The notes: generated from the letters alone by a model not told the origin. Numbered from the stretch's first letter, positions 45,139 to 55,464 are shown. The stretch: DNA of 64,000 bases from Marinobacterium marinum (GCF_013868415.1 NZ_JACEMT010000036.1:1-64000), one strand, 5' to 3'. Made by a program: numbers and translations.

Positions 45139-46551
45139 TTATTTTCTTAATCTGACAGCGACAAACCCGACCGCTTCAAGCACTTCAGCTTTGAAACTGA
45201 ATAGTGCCGCAACAAGCAGCAATCCCCAAAACGCCAACATAAATGGGTAGATGCTGGCACCGTAAAGCGTAAAAATGCTGGCCCCTGCTACCGTCAAAGC
45301 TGAGTACCCATACAGCAGCAACCTTGGCATCGGTTTCCACAAATAGATTGAAAACTCAGTACGCAGTACGAAAAAGACCCAAAACGAAATACAGGTACTA
45401 ACGGCTGCACCAGCAGCACCGAAGCGCGGGATCATCAGCCAGTTCCCAACAAGATTGACAGCAAAGGCAACCAAAGCGGACAACATGGCAAAGCTGCTGC
45501 GGCGTGAGATACCTATGCCCACCACGGTTGTTTCTGACAGGGTATAGAGCAAGGGTGCGCCAAGGCATGCCACCAGAATCCATTGCACTGCGATATAGTT
45601 TGCCGGTAAGAAAAGTGTGACGATCCATGACAGCAGTCCCGCCAGGCAGAACACCAATACAACAAGGCCAAGTATGTAACGGCTTACCTTATGTACGTTC
45701 TCCAGCCCTTCGCCCTTGCTGGCCCATTTATACACTGTAGGCGCCCAAACGGTGGAGAATACACTTTGCAGAATGGTTGCAGCCCCTGCAAAGCTCACAG
45801 CCACTGAATAGACGCCAAGCTCTTCAAAGCTGGCCAGTGTACGCAAGAACACCTTGTCAATTGCTGTCAAACCCCAGTAGGCAACGCCTCCCAGTATCAG
45901 GGGAAGACCAAAGCGCAGCATCAGTTTCAGATGCTGCCAGTCAAGCGTTGCAGTTATTCCGGCGATCCATTCCTTGCGGGTATTGAATGCAAATACCACG
46001 CAGACAAACACAAAGGCAGCTGTATTTGCGATCACCAGGTTGGTCAGGCTTGTATCGGCACCCAGCAAGACATAGCCAGCGATGATGGCGAGCAATACCA
46101 GCTTGGGCAGTAACTGGCTCATTGAGAATGCCAGACCCTGCTCGTTCATCCGCAGCACCAGTGACAAGAAACGGGATATGAAAGCCGCAAGCAAGACCGT
46201 CGCTATCAGCAGGCTCAAGTGCCATTCAGGGCGCTCAAACAACCAGCCCGCAAGGGTACCGCCGAATGACAGCAAGACCAGCAGTGTCACAAACAGTATG
46301 GATAAACCCGGCAACAAAGCACGCTTGAGCAAAGCCGGTTTATCGTCCACCTCGTGAAATTCACGTACATAGGCTTGGTCCAACCCCAGACTGAACAGCA
46401 GTGTGCTAAAGCCGATAGTGACCTGCAGCATCGCCATTCTGCCGACATCTTCCTGTGAAAAGAACCAGGTGATGATCGGCAGCGTGATAAGGCTCAGCAG
46501 TGCGCCACCGATCGGGCCAATGGCGAAGGCGGCTATTTTACGTGGTGTCAC
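45139..46551 (-). CDS. wzx: O-antigen flippase (Wzx)
   Basis: A 470-residue polytopic protein with about 12-14 membrane segments and the polysaccharide-synthesis flippase N-terminus (IGGALLSLITLPIITWFFSQEDVGR). It moves undecaprenyl-linked repeat units to the periplasmic face. The start is a GTG at 46551, with GAGG six bases upstream, and it overlaps the preceding gene's stop (GTGA). It lies in the same transcription unit as the candidate Wzy. Confidence 0.93.
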   Translation of the reverse strand: MTPRKIAAFAIGPIGGALLSLITLPIITWFFSQEDVGRMAMLQVTIGFSTLLFSLGLDQAYVREFHEVDDKPALLKRALLPGLSILFVTLLVLLSFGGTLAGWLFERPEWHLSLLIATVLLAAFISRFLSLVLRMNEQGLAFSMSQLLPKLVLLAIIAGYVLLGADTSLTNLVIANTAAFVFVCVVFAFNTRKEWIAGITATLDWQHLKLMLRFGLPLILGGVAYWGLTAIDKVFLRTLASFEELGVYSVAVSFAGAATILQSVFSTVWAPTVYKWASKGEGLENVHKVSRYILGLVVLVFCLAGLLSWIVTLFLPANYIAVQWILVACLGAPLLYTLSETTVVGIGISRRSSFAMLSALVAFAVNLVGNWLMIPRFGAAGAAVSTCISFWVFFVLRTEFSIYLWKPMPRLLLYGYSALTVAGASIFTLYGASIYPFMLAFWGLLLVAALFSFKAEVLEAVGFVAVRLRK

Positions 46552-47735
46552 ACATTGCCTCTTGGCTTACAACTGCTTTTATTTGCAAGGCTTAATGCAC
46601 GGTCTACAAGTGCCTTTGTCCTGGCAATGCCTGACTCTCTTGACCAATAATCACTTACTAACCGCTTATTGCGTTCCTTTTCTTCAATGGATAGCGGTGT
46701 GTCTAACAGTGAAATGTCTTTTTCCAGTTCTTGTACTGATGAAATAACAACACCTAAATCTTTCAGAAACGGAAATGTCGGGTTTTCTTCACGCAAAAAT
46801 ACACGAGCACCCAAGTACAGCATGATTACAATATTACCGACCGCTTGTTGGCGTTTATGATTCATAATCACATAGCCGCATTGTTTGATTGTGGCCACAT
46901 AATCTTGTATAGGCATAAAGTCTTTCAGCGGATTAAAATCCAAGCCGAAATATTTTTTCCCCAGTGCTGCAATCTTTTCACCATATACTGTATCGCCATA
47001 GCTGAGCGGTGCTATAACTTTCCGGTTTTCAACACCGGTTTTAACCAGGAAATCAAATGTTTCTTTGTGATTGCAGGTCAGTGAAGCACTATTACCAACC
47101 AGGATTGCGTTGCCATCTACCTGCTCACCTTCAAAACCCTTAATGAGATGATCTTCCATGGTACCGTAGTTCCAGCTCGTATGTTCAGGGAAGCTCTTCC
47201 AGTTACGGGACCTCAGCACCATGTCGTATTCATTCGGGAGAACAGGTGAAAATAACGAAAGCCTTTCTATAGCTTTTTTTCTAGACTTTGAAATACCAGC
47301 CAATTTGAATGCAACCCGAAGGGCCTTACCAATCGTCGATCGAATTAGCGCTTTATAGCTTTGAACCGCAACTTTTTTGGTTTCGGGCAGTAAAAGATCA
47401 CCAGGATTACCGATCAAGTCGTAGTAATCATACCCCCAGCCCAGCCATACCGTTGGTATATTTTTAGGTATGTTAAATATCTCAGGTGAAATCACCTCAC
47501 CAAAAGAGTGAAACACAACCAGGTCGTAATTTTGATAGCATTCTTTATAGACTTTTGGAGCCCACCTTTTAATTAGGCTTAAAGGGATTATTTTATCTAC
47601 ATTGAGCTTCACAAATTTTAAATCGCTCGATTTGGACAGAACCCATACCTCATTCTCACTGGGATAAGCCCTCTCGAAGACCGTATAGGCATGATCTATA
47701 AATTTATCATCTGAAGCGATGTGCAATATCTTCAT
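46548..47735 (-). CDS. wecF: WecF-like 4-acetamido-4,6-dideoxyhexose transferase (GT56)
   Basis: A 395-residue transferase resembling the TDP-Fuc4NAc:lipid II transferase family. Family-like segments are WLGWGYDYYDL, LVGNSASLTCNH, APLSYGDTVYGEKIAALGKKYFG and GYVIMNHKRQQAVGNIV. Upstream genes for a 4-amino sugar nucleotide (acyltransferase, VioA-like aminotransferase, RfbA, RfbB) fit a dTDP-4-acylamino-4,6-dideoxyhexose donor. AT-rich. The start overlaps the acyltransferase stop (ATGA), and the stop overlaps the wzx start. Confidence 0.87.
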   Translation of the reverse strand: MKILHIASDDKFIDHAYTVFERAYPSENEVWVLSKSSDLKFVKLNVDKIIPLSLIKRWAPKVYKECYQNYDLVVFHSFGEVISPEIFNIPKNIPTVWLGWGYDYYDLIGNPGDLLLPETKKVAVQSYKALIRSTIGKALRVAFKLAGISKSRKKAIERLSLFSPVLPNEYDMVLRSRNWKSFPEHTSWNYGTMEDHLIKGFEGEQVDGNAILVGNSASLTCNHKETFDFLVKTGVENRKVIAPLSYGDTVYGEKIAALGKKYFGLDFNPLKDFMPIQDYVATIKQCGYVIMNHKRQQAVGNIVIMLYLGARVFLREENPTFPFLKDLGVVISSVQELEKDISLLDTPLSIEEKERNKRLVSDYWSRESGIARTKALVDRALSLANKSSCKPRGNV

Positions 47736-48295
47736 CGTTTATTAATAAAATCCATTTCAAGAGCCTTCAGATCTTTTTTTCTTGCCTTTATAGGCTTAGC
47801 GGGAACACCTGAATATATTTTAAATTCTTCACAGTCCTTCGAAACTAGGCTCAGTGCTCCAATCGAAGCGCCCTCGTTTATTTTTACGCCAGGAAGTACT
47901 ACACAGCCTGCACCAACGATAACATGCTTACATAGTAGGACGTCCGCGGAACGAACATTTTTGAAATCATCGGGGACCGTTGGATTTGTTAATGACAAAC
48001 CTGAATAATCATCGTTACTACTATAAATAGAAACGCGAGAAGATAAGCCAGAAAAATCTGATAGCTTTATTCGCCCATTTCCCATCAAAGAACAAAACAC
48101 TGCAATATGAACGTGATCTCCTATTTCAATACCACCATCGCCAGCTGATAAAACACAGAAATCATCGATACGAACATTACTACCTATAGAGATTTTTTTT
48201 GAATTATAAAAAGAAGCTTTATCCGAAATCAGTACATTCGAACCAAGTTCCGCAAACCCCATAGTATTTAGTTGCTCAGACGAAAGAAATGCCAT
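47732..48295 (-). CDS. left-handed beta-helix acyltransferase
   Basis: A 187-residue hexapeptide-repeat acyltransferase of the WcaF/maltose-acetyltransferase-like type, with repeated [IV]-G-x4 turns (KISIGSNVRIDDFCVLSAG, GIEIGDHVHIAVFCSLMG, HVIVGAGCVVLPGVKINEGASIGALSLVSKDCEEF). It probably acylates the 4-amino group formed by the aminotransferase encoded just upstream, in the role of VioB. O-acetylation of a hydroxyl cannot be excluded. GGAG precedes the ATG. AT-rich. Confidence 0.82.
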   Translation of the reverse strand: MAFLSSEQLNTMGFAELGSNVLISDKASFYNSKKISIGSNVRIDDFCVLSAGDGGIEIGDHVHIAVFCSLMGNGRIKLSDFSGLSSRVSIYSSNDDYSGLSLTNPTVPDDFKNVRSADVLLCKHVIVGAGCVVLPGVKINEGASIGALSLVSKDCEEFKIYSGVPAKPIKARKKDLKALEMDFINKR

Positions 48296-48302
48296 TGACT
48301 TT

Positions 48303-49406
48303 CTACTCCAACCTCATGTGTGATTTGATCACATTAATAATACCTTCCTGTTCCGACTTTTCCAATGCTGCATAAATTGGGAGACACAAAATTCTACTTG
48401 CTATATTTTTTGAGTATGGCTGCATTTCCTTTTGGTCTAAAAACTCAACTATTTCCAATGATGGAAAAAAGTATCGACGCGCCAGAATCCCATTATCTTT
48501 GAGCAGGTCTGCTACCCGCACTACCTCCTGCTCTGACTTGAACACTATCGGGAAGTAGGCGGCGTTGTAGGACAGATCGTCACTACGCTTTTGCAATTGC
48601 ACCAAACCTGCCAGCTCTCGCGCATAGCGCTCCCAAATAGTGTGTCGCGCATTCAAATTGGCTTCAATTTCATCCAGCACACACAAGCCCATCGCGGCCT
48701 GCAGCTCATTCATTTTGGCGTTAATGCCCAGCTCTTCTATACATTCCGGCCCTGTAATGCCGAAGTTAATCATCTTCTTCGCCCGCTCAAGCTCTTCCTT
48801 GTGCTTGAAGATAATGGCCCCGCCCTCACCTGTGTGAAACAGCTTTGTTGCGTGAAAACTCAGGGTTGCGGCATCACCATGCTTGAGCAGGCTTTCACCC
48901 TTGTATTTCACACCGAAAGCGTGAGAGGCGTCGTAGATCACTTTCAGTTTGTACTTCTGGGCAATAGCCTCAATCGCCTCTACATCACAGGCATTACCAA
49001 AAACGTGTACGGGAACAATCGCACGAGTATTCGGTGTAATAGCCGCCTCAATGTTGTCCGGGTTTAGGCACCAGGTATTCGGGTCTATGTCTGCAAATAC
49101 TGGTTGTACCCCATCCCACTTCAAAGAACTGGCGGTGGCGATAAAAGTAAACGGGGTAGTGATCGCCTCAGGCTGTGCGCTAGGTGCTGCATCGCTCACG
49201 CCCAAAGCACGATAGGCAATTTGCAGAGCCAAAGTGCCATTGGAAACAAGCAGCAGGTTTTCAACACCCAAATAGTCTTCCAAGCGTTTTGTAAGCTCTT
49301 GTACCAACTGACCGTTATTGGTCAGCCATTGACGTTCGTAAATGCCATCAATGTATTTATCGAGCTTTTCTCGACTGGGGAAGTATGGCTTAGTTACTGG
49401 AATCAT
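48303..49406 (-). CDS. vioA: dTDP-4-amino-4,6-dideoxyglucose aminotransferase (VioA-like, DegT family)
   Basis: A 367-residue PLP-dependent sugar aminotransferase. It opens [19 protein letters not shown]...[19 protein letters not shown] like VioA. The PLP lysine is in [14 protein letters not shown] (about residue 188), and [13 protein letters not shown] is also present. It would convert dTDP-4-keto-6-deoxyglucose, made by the RfbA and RfbB encoded just upstream, to dTDP-4-amino-4,6-dideoxyglucose (Qui4N); a Fuc4N product cannot be excluded. The ATG overlaps the rfbA stop. Confidence 0.85.
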   Translation of the reverse strand: MIPVTKPYFPSREKLDKYIDGIYERQWLTNNGQLVQELTKRLEDYLGVENLLLVSNGTLALQIAYRALGVSDAAPSAQPEAITTPFTFIATASSLKWDGVQPVFADIDPNTWCLNPDNIEAAITPNTRAIVPVHVFGNACDVEAIEAIAQKYKLKVIYDASHAFGVKYKGESLLKHGDAATLSFHATKLFHTGEGGAIIFKHKEELERAKKMINFGITGPECIEELGINAKMNELQAAMGLCVLDEIEANLNARHTIWERYARELAGLVQLQKRSDDLSYNAAYFPIVFKSEQEVVRVADLLKDNGILARRYFFPSLEIVEFLDQKEMQPYSKNIASRILCLPIYAALEKSEQEGIINVIKSHMRLE

Positions 49407-50275
49407 GCTTTTTCACCCGCCAAGGCCAACAGGTACTGGCCATAACCATTCTTGCTTAACGCCTTGCCTTCCTCGATAAGCTTGTCTTTTGTTAGCCAAC
49501 CATTGCTGAAGCCGATCTCTTCCAGACATGCGACCTTGTAGCCTTGACGCTTTTCGATGGTTTCAACAAACTGCGCGGCTTCCAGCAGACTTTCATGGGT
49601 GCCGGTATCCAGCCAGGCAAAGCCACGCCCCAGCAGCTCCACATTCAAATCGCCGCGTTCAAGGTAAGCCTGGTTGACGCTGGTAATTTCCAGCTCGCCA
49701 CGGTGTGAGGGTTTCACCTGCTTGGCAATTTCCACGACATCGTTGTCGTAGAAATAGAGGCCGGTCACGGCATAGTTGGACTTGGGCTGTTCGGGCTTTT
49801 CTTCAATGGAGATCGCTTTGTTGTTTTCATCAAAAGCGACCACACCAAAGCGCTCCGGGTCTTTCACCTGATAGCCGAATACGGTGGCGCCGGACGTGCG
49901 GGCAGCTGCCTGTTTCAGCTTGGGCGAGAAGCCCTGACCGTAAAAGATGTTATCGCCCAGTACCAGGCAGACGCTGTCATCACCGATAAACTCTTCACCA
50001 ATGATAAAGGCCTGCGCCAGACCGTCCGGGCTGGGCTGTTCGGCGTAGCTGAGTTGAATACCGAAGTTGCTGCCATCGCCCAGCAGTTTTTCAAAGTTGG
50101 GCAGGTCTTCGGGGGTGGAGATGATCAGGATGTCACGGATACCGGCCAGCATCAGTACCGAGAGCGGGTAATAGATCATCGGCTTGTCGTAGATGGGCAG
50201 CAGCTGCTTGGACACGCCTTTGGTGATCGGATACAAACGGGTGCCGGAACCACCGGCGAGGATAATGCCTTTCAT
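49403..50275 (-). CDS. rfbA: glucose-1-phosphate thymidylyltransferase, copy 1
   Basis: A 290-residue enzyme making dTDP-glucose from dTTP and glucose-1-P. Signature [27 protein letters not shown] is at the N-terminus, with IEEKP and [11 protein letters not shown] further on. It is clearly homologous to a second copy at 57177 but differs throughout, most visibly at the C-terminus, so this is not a recent duplication. It lies with rfbB copy 1 upstream and the aminotransferase gene downstream, so its product likely feeds the amino-sugar branch. Confidence 0.96.
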   Translation of the reverse strand: MKGIILAGGSGTRLYPITKGVSKQLLPIYDKPMIYYPLSVLMLAGIRDILIISTPEDLPNFEKLLGDGSNFGIQLSYAEQPSPDGLAQAFIIGEEFIGDDSVCLVLGDNIFYGQGFSPKLKQAAARTSGATVFGYQVKDPERFGVVAFDENNKAISIEEKPEQPKSNYAVTGLYFYDNDVVEIAKQVKPSHRGELEITSVNQAYLERGDLNVELLGRGFAWLDTGTHESLLEAAQFVETIEKRQGYKVACLEEIGFSNGWLTKDKLIEEGKALSKNGYGQYLLALAGEKA

Positions 50276-50305
50276 GGTCTGTCCTTGTAACTGAAACTGT
50301 TGTAA

Positions 50306-51376
50306 TCAGAGCTGCCCAAGGCGCTCACGCTGGTAGGTGCCATCCTGTACACGGCGGCACCATTCCAGGTTGTCGAGATACCACTGTACGGTTTTGCGGA
50401 TACCTGACTCGAAGGTTTCTGCCGGTTTCCAACCCAGTTCGCGCTGTATTTTGCTGGCGTCAATCGCGTAGCGGCGGTCGTGGCCGGGGCGGTCTTGTAC
50501 GTGCGTGATCAGGTCACGGTAGCGGGTTTCAGCCGGGGCCAGTTCCTGCAGAATATCGCAGATGGTGTGGACCACTTCGATGTTCTGCTTTTCGTTATGG
50601 CCGCCGATGTTGTAGGTTTCGCCTAATTTGCCTTCGGTGACGACCTTATACAGTGCACGAGCATGGTCTTCCACATAGAGCCAGTCGCGGATCTGGTCGC
50701 CATTGCCATAGATCGGCAGCGGCTTGCCTTCCAGCGCATTGAGGATCATCAACGGTACCAGCTTTTCCGGGAAGTGATACGGCCCGTAGTTGTTGGAGCA
50801 GTTTGTGACCAGCACCGGGAAACCATAGGTGCGCATCCAGGCACGTACCAAGTGGTCCGAGCTGGCTTTGCTTGCAGAGTATGGGCTGCTGGGTGCGTAG
50901 GCGGTAGTTTCGGTGAACAAGTGCTGGGTTGCATCATCCGCCTCTGCCGGGTGCGGCAGGTCGCCGTAGACCTCGTCGGTGCTGATATGGTGGAAGCGAA
51001 ACGCCTGTTTGCGTGTATCGTCCAGCCCTTGCCAATAGCTGCGAGCGACTTCCAGCAAGGTGTAGGTGCCAACGATGTTGGTTTCAATAAACGCAGCCGG
51101 GCCATCGATGGAGCGGTCTACATGGCTTTCTGCGGCCAGATGCATGATGGCATCGGGCTGATGCTCAGCAAATACTCGCTCCAGCTCGGTGCGGTTGCAG
51201 ATATCGACCTGCTCGAAGGCGTAGCGGTCAGAGCTGTCGACTTCACGCAGGTTTTCCAGGTTGCCTGCATAGGTGAGCTTGTCGACGTTGACGACGCTGT
51301 CCTGAGTGTTTTGGATGATGTGGCGGATAACCGCCGAACCGATAAAGCCGGCACCGCCGGTTATGAGGAGTTTCAT
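50306..51376 (-). CDS. rfbB: dTDP-glucose 4,6-dehydratase, copy 1
   Basis: A 356-residue NAD-dependent dehydratase making dTDP-4-keto-6-deoxyglucose. [14 protein letters not shown] at the N-terminus, STDEVYGDL and [10 protein letters not shown] (catalytic Tyr-x3-Lys) are intact. It starts the dTDP-amino-sugar block. A 111-bp spacer with a REP-like palindrome separates it from ugd. Copy 2 at 58084 belongs to the rhamnose block. Confidence 0.96.
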   Translation of the reverse strand: MKLLITGGAGFIGSAVIRHIIQNTQDSVVNVDKLTYAGNLENLREVDSSDRYAFEQVDICNRTELERVFAEHQPDAIMHLAAESHVDRSIDGPAAFIETNIVGTYTLLEVARSYWQGLDDTRKQAFRFHHISTDEVYGDLPHPAEADDATQHLFTETTAYAPSSPYSASKASSDHLVRAWMRTYGFPVLVTNCSNNYGPYHFPEKLVPLMILNALEGKPLPIYGNGDQIRDWLYVEDHARALYKVVTEGKLGETYNIGGHNEKQNIEVVHTICDILQELAPAETRYRDLITHVQDRPGHDRRYAIDASKIQRELGWKPAETFESGIRKTVQWYLDNLEWCRRVQDGTYQRERLGQL

Positions 51377-51398
51377 AATGGGTGTTTACCTTTGGGCG

Positions 51399-51417
51399 AG
51401 CTACTGGGTAGCTTTTT
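51399..51417 (+). other. small stem-loop with T-tract in the ugd-rfbB spacer
   Basis: AGCTAC-TGG-GTAGCT followed by TTTT on the plus strand. It looks like a small intrinsic terminator pointing against the operon. No plus-strand gene precedes it, so its role, if any, is unclear. Confidence 0.35.
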
Positions 51418-51445
51418 GTAACCTGAACGTATTGGTTGGGTAGGT

Positions 51446-51471
51446 CATCGCCTGCAAGCAGGCTCCCACAG
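51446..51471 (-). repeat. REP-like palindrome between ugd and rfbB
   Basis: On the minus strand the element reads TGGGAGCCTGCTTGCAGGCG with GCCTGC-TT-GCAGGC as the stem. It closely resembles Pseudomonas-type REP units (GTGGGAGCGGGCTTGCCCGCGAT). It is the only copy I notice in the window and may be one member of a genomic family. Confidence 0.6.
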
Positions 51472-51487
51472 TAGTGGTATCTACACG

Positions 51488-52654
51488 TTAATCACTACCA
51501 AACAGGTCCCGCGTATACACATTGGCGGCGACATCTTCCAGCACATCCGCCTGGCGGTTGGCGATAATCACATCGCTGATCTGCTTGAACTCATCCAGAT
51601 CGCGGATCACGCGGGAGTTGTAGAAGCTATCGGCATCAAGTACCGGTTCATACACTACCACCTCTACCCCTTTGGCCTTGATCCGCTTCATCACGCCCTG
51701 AATTGCCGAGGCGCGGAAATTGTCGGAGCCGGATTTCATCACCAGCCGGTAGATGCCGACTACCTTGGGGTTACGCTTCAGGATGGATTCGGCAATGAAG
51801 TCCTTGCGGGTGGTGTTGGAGTCGACAATGGCGCGGATCAGGTTGCTAGGTACGTTGGCGTAGTTGGCCAACAGTTGTTTAGTGTCTTTGGGCAAGCAGT
51901 AACCGCCGTAGCCAAAGCTGGGGTTGTTGTAGTGCATGCCGATGCGCGAGTCCAGCCCGACGCCTTGGATGATTTGACGGCTGTCGAGGCCATGGCTTTC
52001 AGCGTAAGTGTCCAATTCATTAAAGTAGGCGACACGCATTGCTAGGTATGTGTTGGCGAAGAGTTTGATCGCTTCAGCTTCAGCGCTGTCGGTAAACAGG
52101 GTAGGCACGTCCTGTTTGGTCGCGCCTTGCTGTAGCAAGGCGGCGAAGGTTTGCGCCCTTTCAGACTGCTCACCGACGATGATGCGCGAGGGATAGAGAT
52201 TGTCATACAGTGCCTTGCCTTCACGCAGAAACTCCGGTGAGAACAAAATGTTGTCGCTGCCGAACTTTTCCCTGACGCTTTGGGTATAGCCAACCGGCAC
52301 AGTGGATTTGATCACCATGATGGCACGTGGGTTTATCGTTAGTACGTCTTTGATTACGGCTTCGACACTTTGGGTGTTGAAGAAATTGGTGTCGGGGTCG
52401 TAATCGGTGGGGGTGGCGATGATAACGAAATCAGCGTTAGCGTAGGCGCTCTGTTTGTCGGTTGTGGCCGTCAGATTAAGCGGCTTGCCGGCCAGGTAGT
52501 TTTCTATCTCGGCATCTTCAATCGGTGAGCGACGCGCGTTGATCAGGTCAACCTTAGCTTGCACGATGTCCAGTGCGATCACGTTGTTGTGCTGGGCCAG
52601 GAGTACAGCGTTGGACAGGCCCACGTAGCCGGTACCTGCGATAGTGATGTTCAT
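51488..52654 (-). CDS. ugd: UDP-glucose 6-dehydrogenase (canonical)
   Basis: A 388-residue enzyme oxidising UDP-glucose to UDP-glucuronate with two NAD+. All key motifs are present: [10 protein letters not shown] at the N-terminus, [15 protein letters not shown] and [12 protein letters not shown] with catalytic Cys253. The length equals E. coli Ugd. The first frame codon is a TTG at 52660; the ATG at 52654 matches the family start ([12 protein letters not shown]). It lies 2 bp after the phosphomannomutase stop and contrasts with the degenerate homologue at 27248. Confidence 0.96.
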   Translation of the reverse strand: MNITIAGTGYVGLSNAVLLAQHNNVIALDIVQAKVDLINARRSPIEDAEIENYLAGKPLNLTATTDKQSAYANADFVIIATPTDYDPDTNFFNTQSVEAVIKDVLTINPRAIMVIKSTVPVGYTQSVREKFGSDNILFSPEFLREGKALYDNLYPSRIIVGEQSERAQTFAALLQQGATKQDVPTLFTDSAEAEAIKLFANTYLAMRVAYFNELDTYAESHGLDSRQIIQGVGLDSRIGMHYNNPSFGYGGYCLPKDTKQLLANYANVPSNLIRAIVDSNTTRKDFIAESILKRNPKVVGIYRLVMKSGSDNFRASAIQGVMKRIKAKGVEVVVYEPVLDADSFYNSRVIRDLDEFKQISDVIIANRQADVLEDVAANVYTRDLFGSD

Positions 52655-52656
52655 AT

Positions 52657-54021
52657 TCAACTTTGAATCAATTCCTTAACGCTATTCACTGTACACACGA
52701 CCAATTCGCTATCCCGGCGACTCTCCACATTCAACCTCAACAACGGCTCGGTATTCGACCCACGAATATTCATCCGCCAGTCTGTAAACTCCATGCTTAA
52801 TCCGTCCGTTTCATCGATTAACGGACTCTGATCCTCAAAGTGTGCTTTCACCTTCCGGATGCAGGCTTTCACGTCCGCTACCTTGAAGTTGATTTCACCA
52901 CTGCACGGGTAGGCCTGCTGGCGTTCGTGAATCAGTTGCGAGAGTGTTTTTTTCTCGGTGCTGATCAGCTCGGCCACCAACAACCAAGGGATCATGCCGC
53001 TGTCACAGTAGGCAAAGTCACGGAAGTAGTGGTGCGCGCTCATTTCGCCGCCGTAGATGGCGTTTTCCTTGCGCATGCGCTCTTTGATGAAGGCATGGCC
53101 GGTTTTGCTCTGGATCGCCTGGCCATCGTATTGTTTGCAGATGTCGATGGTGTTCCAGGTCAGGCGTGGGTCGTGAATGATCTTTTCACCGGGGTGTTTC
53201 TTCAGGAAGGCTTCGGCCAGCAAGCCGACAATGTAGTAGCCTTCGATGAATTGGCCCTGTTCGTCAAACAGGAAGCAGCGATCAAAGTCGCCATCCCAAG
53301 CGATACCCATATCGGCCTGATGTTCGATAACAGCTTGGGCTGTAGCGTCACGGTTTTCTACCAGTAGCGGGTTGGGTATACCGTTGGGGAATGTCGGGTC
53401 AGGCTGGTGGTGTACTTTGATAAAGATGATCGGAACACCACGTTGCTGTAGCTCGGATTCCAACGCATCGATTACTGGCCCAGCGGCTCCGTTACCGGCA
53501 TTGACGACCAGCTTCAAAGGCTTGAGCTGTTGCAGGTCAATGTAGGTCAGCAGGTGCTGCAGGTACGCCTGTCGCAGATTCAGTTGGCTGAGCTGACCTA
53601 TATGTTCTGGCGTGGTGAAGGCTTGTTGTTCGGCCAGCTGCTGTATCTCTTTCAGGCCGCTATCGCCGCTGATCGGCTGGGCATCGCGTTTGACCAGCTT
53701 CATGCCGTTAAAGTCGATGGGGTTGTGGCTGGCGGTAACTTCGATGCCGCCGTCTACATCCAGATGGAATGCGGCAAAGTACACTTCTTCAGTGCCTGTC
53801 ATTCCCAGATCGATGACATCACAACCGGCATCTATGATGCCCTGTGCCAGGGCCTGCTTGAGTGCTTCACTGGTGGCACGTACATCGCCACCGACCACAA
53901 CTTTTTTCGCATTCAGGTATTGGGCATAGGCACGGCCAATACGGTAGGCGATGGTTTCGTTGAGTTCAGTGCCCAGTTGGCCACGGATGTCGTAGGCTTT
54001 GAAGCAGGTGAGTTGGGTCAT
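52657..54021 (-). CDS. manB: phosphomannomutase/phosphoglucomutase
   Basis: A 454-residue alpha-D-phosphohexomutase. The phosphoserine loop TASHNP (Ser98), the metal-binding DGDFDR near 245, the sugar-binding [10 protein letters not shown] and the C-terminal phosphate-binding [10 protein letters not shown] are all intact. It supplies mannose-1-P for ManC and possibly glucose-1-P for GalU and RfbA. It follows the beta-CASP gene by 12 bp. Confidence 0.95.
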   Translation of the reverse strand: MTQLTCFKAYDIRGQLGTELNETIAYRIGRAYAQYLNAKKVVVGGDVRATSEALKQALAQGIIDAGCDVIDLGMTGTEEVYFAAFHLDVDGGIEVTASHNPIDFNGMKLVKRDAQPISGDSGLKEIQQLAEQQAFTTPEHIGQLSQLNLRQAYLQHLLTYIDLQQLKPLKLVVNAGNGAAGPVIDALESELQQRGVPIIFIKVHHQPDPTFPNGIPNPLLVENRDATAQAVIEHQADMGIAWDGDFDRCFLFDEQGQFIEGYYIVGLLAEAFLKKHPGEKIIHDPRLTWNTIDICKQYDGQAIQSKTGHAFIKERMRKENAIYGGEMSAHHYFRDFAYCDSGMIPWLLVAELISTEKKTLSQLIHERQQAYPCSGEINFKVADVKACIRKVKAHFEDQSPLIDETDGLSMEFTDWRMNIRGSNTEPLLRLNVESRRDSELVVCTVNSVKELIQS

Positions 54022-54033
54022 GCTGTAACCTGG

Positions 54034-55464
54034 TTATTCCTTGATATACAAACCTGAATAAGCCCTTTGCAGGGCGGCTTTAAGTGCTTTCTTGACAACG
54101 CGATCCCCATGCACCAACCGTATTTCACTCGGTCTATGCTTCATGCCCTTCACAAAACTAACCAGTCCCTGCTGATCGGCATGGGCCGAGTAGCCGCCTA
54201 TGGTTTCAACACCCGCCCGGATGGTGTATCGCTCGCCATCCAGTTCCACATAACCACCTTTGGGGCCGTACTGCTGTATGGCTCGTCCGGGCGTACCTTC
54301 CGCCTGATAACCGACAAACAGCACATCATGGCGTTTATCGCCCAGCATCGCTTTCAGGTAATTCACGATACGTCCGGCGTTACACATGCCGCTGCCGGCA
54401 ATCACAATTGCGGGCCTGCCTGAACGCGCCAGGTGGTGGACCATTTTCAGGTGTTCATCATGGCTGTCTACCGTTAGCAAAGTATCGAACGCCAGCGGTT
54501 TACGGCCCTGCCTCAAGCGGGCATGTGCCTCTTCATCCCAGAAGGGCTGCAGTTCACGGTAGACCGCCGTGAATTTTGAAGCCAGGGGCGAGTCCAGAAT
54601 CACCGGCAAGTCATCCTGCCCCTTCAGCAGCTCTTCCAGTTCATACAGCAGTTCCTGAGTGCGTCCGATACTGAAGGCCGGTATCAGTACCGTCCCCCGG
54701 TTCAGCAAGGCTCGGTCGATAGCGGCCTTCAAACGGTGCTTTCGGGTGGCACGGCTTTCGTGGTTGCGGTCGCCATAGGTACTTTCAAGCACCAGGACAT
54801 CGGCCCGCTGCGGCGGCCGAGGCGCGGGTAACAGCGGTGTATGGCTGGCCCCTAAATCACCCGAGAAAACGATCCGGGTACTGTTTTTGTACTTTAATGA
54901 ACTTCCACTGAACTCGGCAGTCACTTGACTCAAGGCAGGGACAGTTTTTGATGCTGGCCGGGTAACGCTCTCTATATCCACTTCTACATAGGCAGAGCCC
55001 AGGATATGCCCTGCGCGCTGTAATCGAACTCGCACTCTCTGCTCAGGCGTTTCAAGCAGAGTAAACCAGTGCTTGTACGGCAAGGCGACAAGACGCGATT
55101 CTATCCGTGACAGGTAACGCTCAACCAGAGCCCTGTCACGGCTGATACCCAGCTTGAAAGCATCTTCCAGCACCAGCGGCAGCAGTCGAGCCGAAGGTTG
55201 AGAGCAGATGATCGGGCCATCAAAGCCTGCGGCCAACAGCCAGGGAATACGCCCCACATGGTCAATATGCACATGGGTGGCAATCAGTGCGATGACGCCA
55301 CTGATATCAAAATCAATCTGATGGCGGTCGTGCGTATTCTCGTCACCTGCTTCGCTGCCCTGAAACAGGCCGCAGTCAACCAGCAGACTCGTGTTATCGC
55401 TGACGTGCAACTGATGACAGGAGCCGGTTACGCCGTTGCGAGCTCCATGATGCTCAATCTTCAT
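54034..55464 (-). CDS. beta-CASP metallo-beta-lactamase-fold protein (RNA nuclease-like)
   Basis: A 476-residue protein of the CPSF73-like MBL family. Zinc motifs: THVHIDH near 62-68, GHILGSAYVEV (motif 3 His), FSGDLG (motif 4 Asp), the beta-CASP insert with LESTYGDRNHE, and C-terminal GSGMCNAGR and GYSAHADQQ. Such proteins are usually RNA endo/exonucleases or of unknown substrate. It is the first gene of the main polysaccharide unit, about 90 bp behind the ops element. A direct role in glycan synthesis is not evident. Confidence 0.9.
   Translation of the reverse strand: MKIEHHGARNGVTGSCHQLHVSDNTSLLVDCGLFQGSEAGDENTHDRHQIDFDISGVIALIATHVHIDHVGRIPWLLAAGFDGPIICSQPSARLLPLVLEDAFKLGISRDRALVERYLSRIESRLVALPYKHWFTLLETPEQRVRVRLQRAGHILGSAYVEVDIESVTRPASKTVPALSQVTAEFSGSSLKYKNSTRIVFSGDLGASHTPLLPAPRPPQRADVLVLESTYGDRNHESRATRKHRLKAAIDRALLNRGTVLIPAFSIGRTQELLYELEELLKGQDDLPVILDSPLASKFTAVYRELQPFWDEEAHARLRQGRKPLAFDTLLTVDSHDEHLKMVHHLARSGRPAIVIAGSGMCNAGRIVNYLKAMLGDKRHDVLFVGYQAEGTPGRAIQQYGPKGGYVELDGERYTIRAGVETIGGYSAHADQQGLVSFVKGMKHRPSEIRLVHGDRVVKKALKAALQRAYSGLYIKE

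Noticed and set aside
50900-50907. GGCGGTAG on the plus strand, part of an ops element
   Set aside because: It lies antisense inside rfbB, lacks the following CGTG, and points against the operon; a similar partial match at 5049-5056 is inside dmpL.
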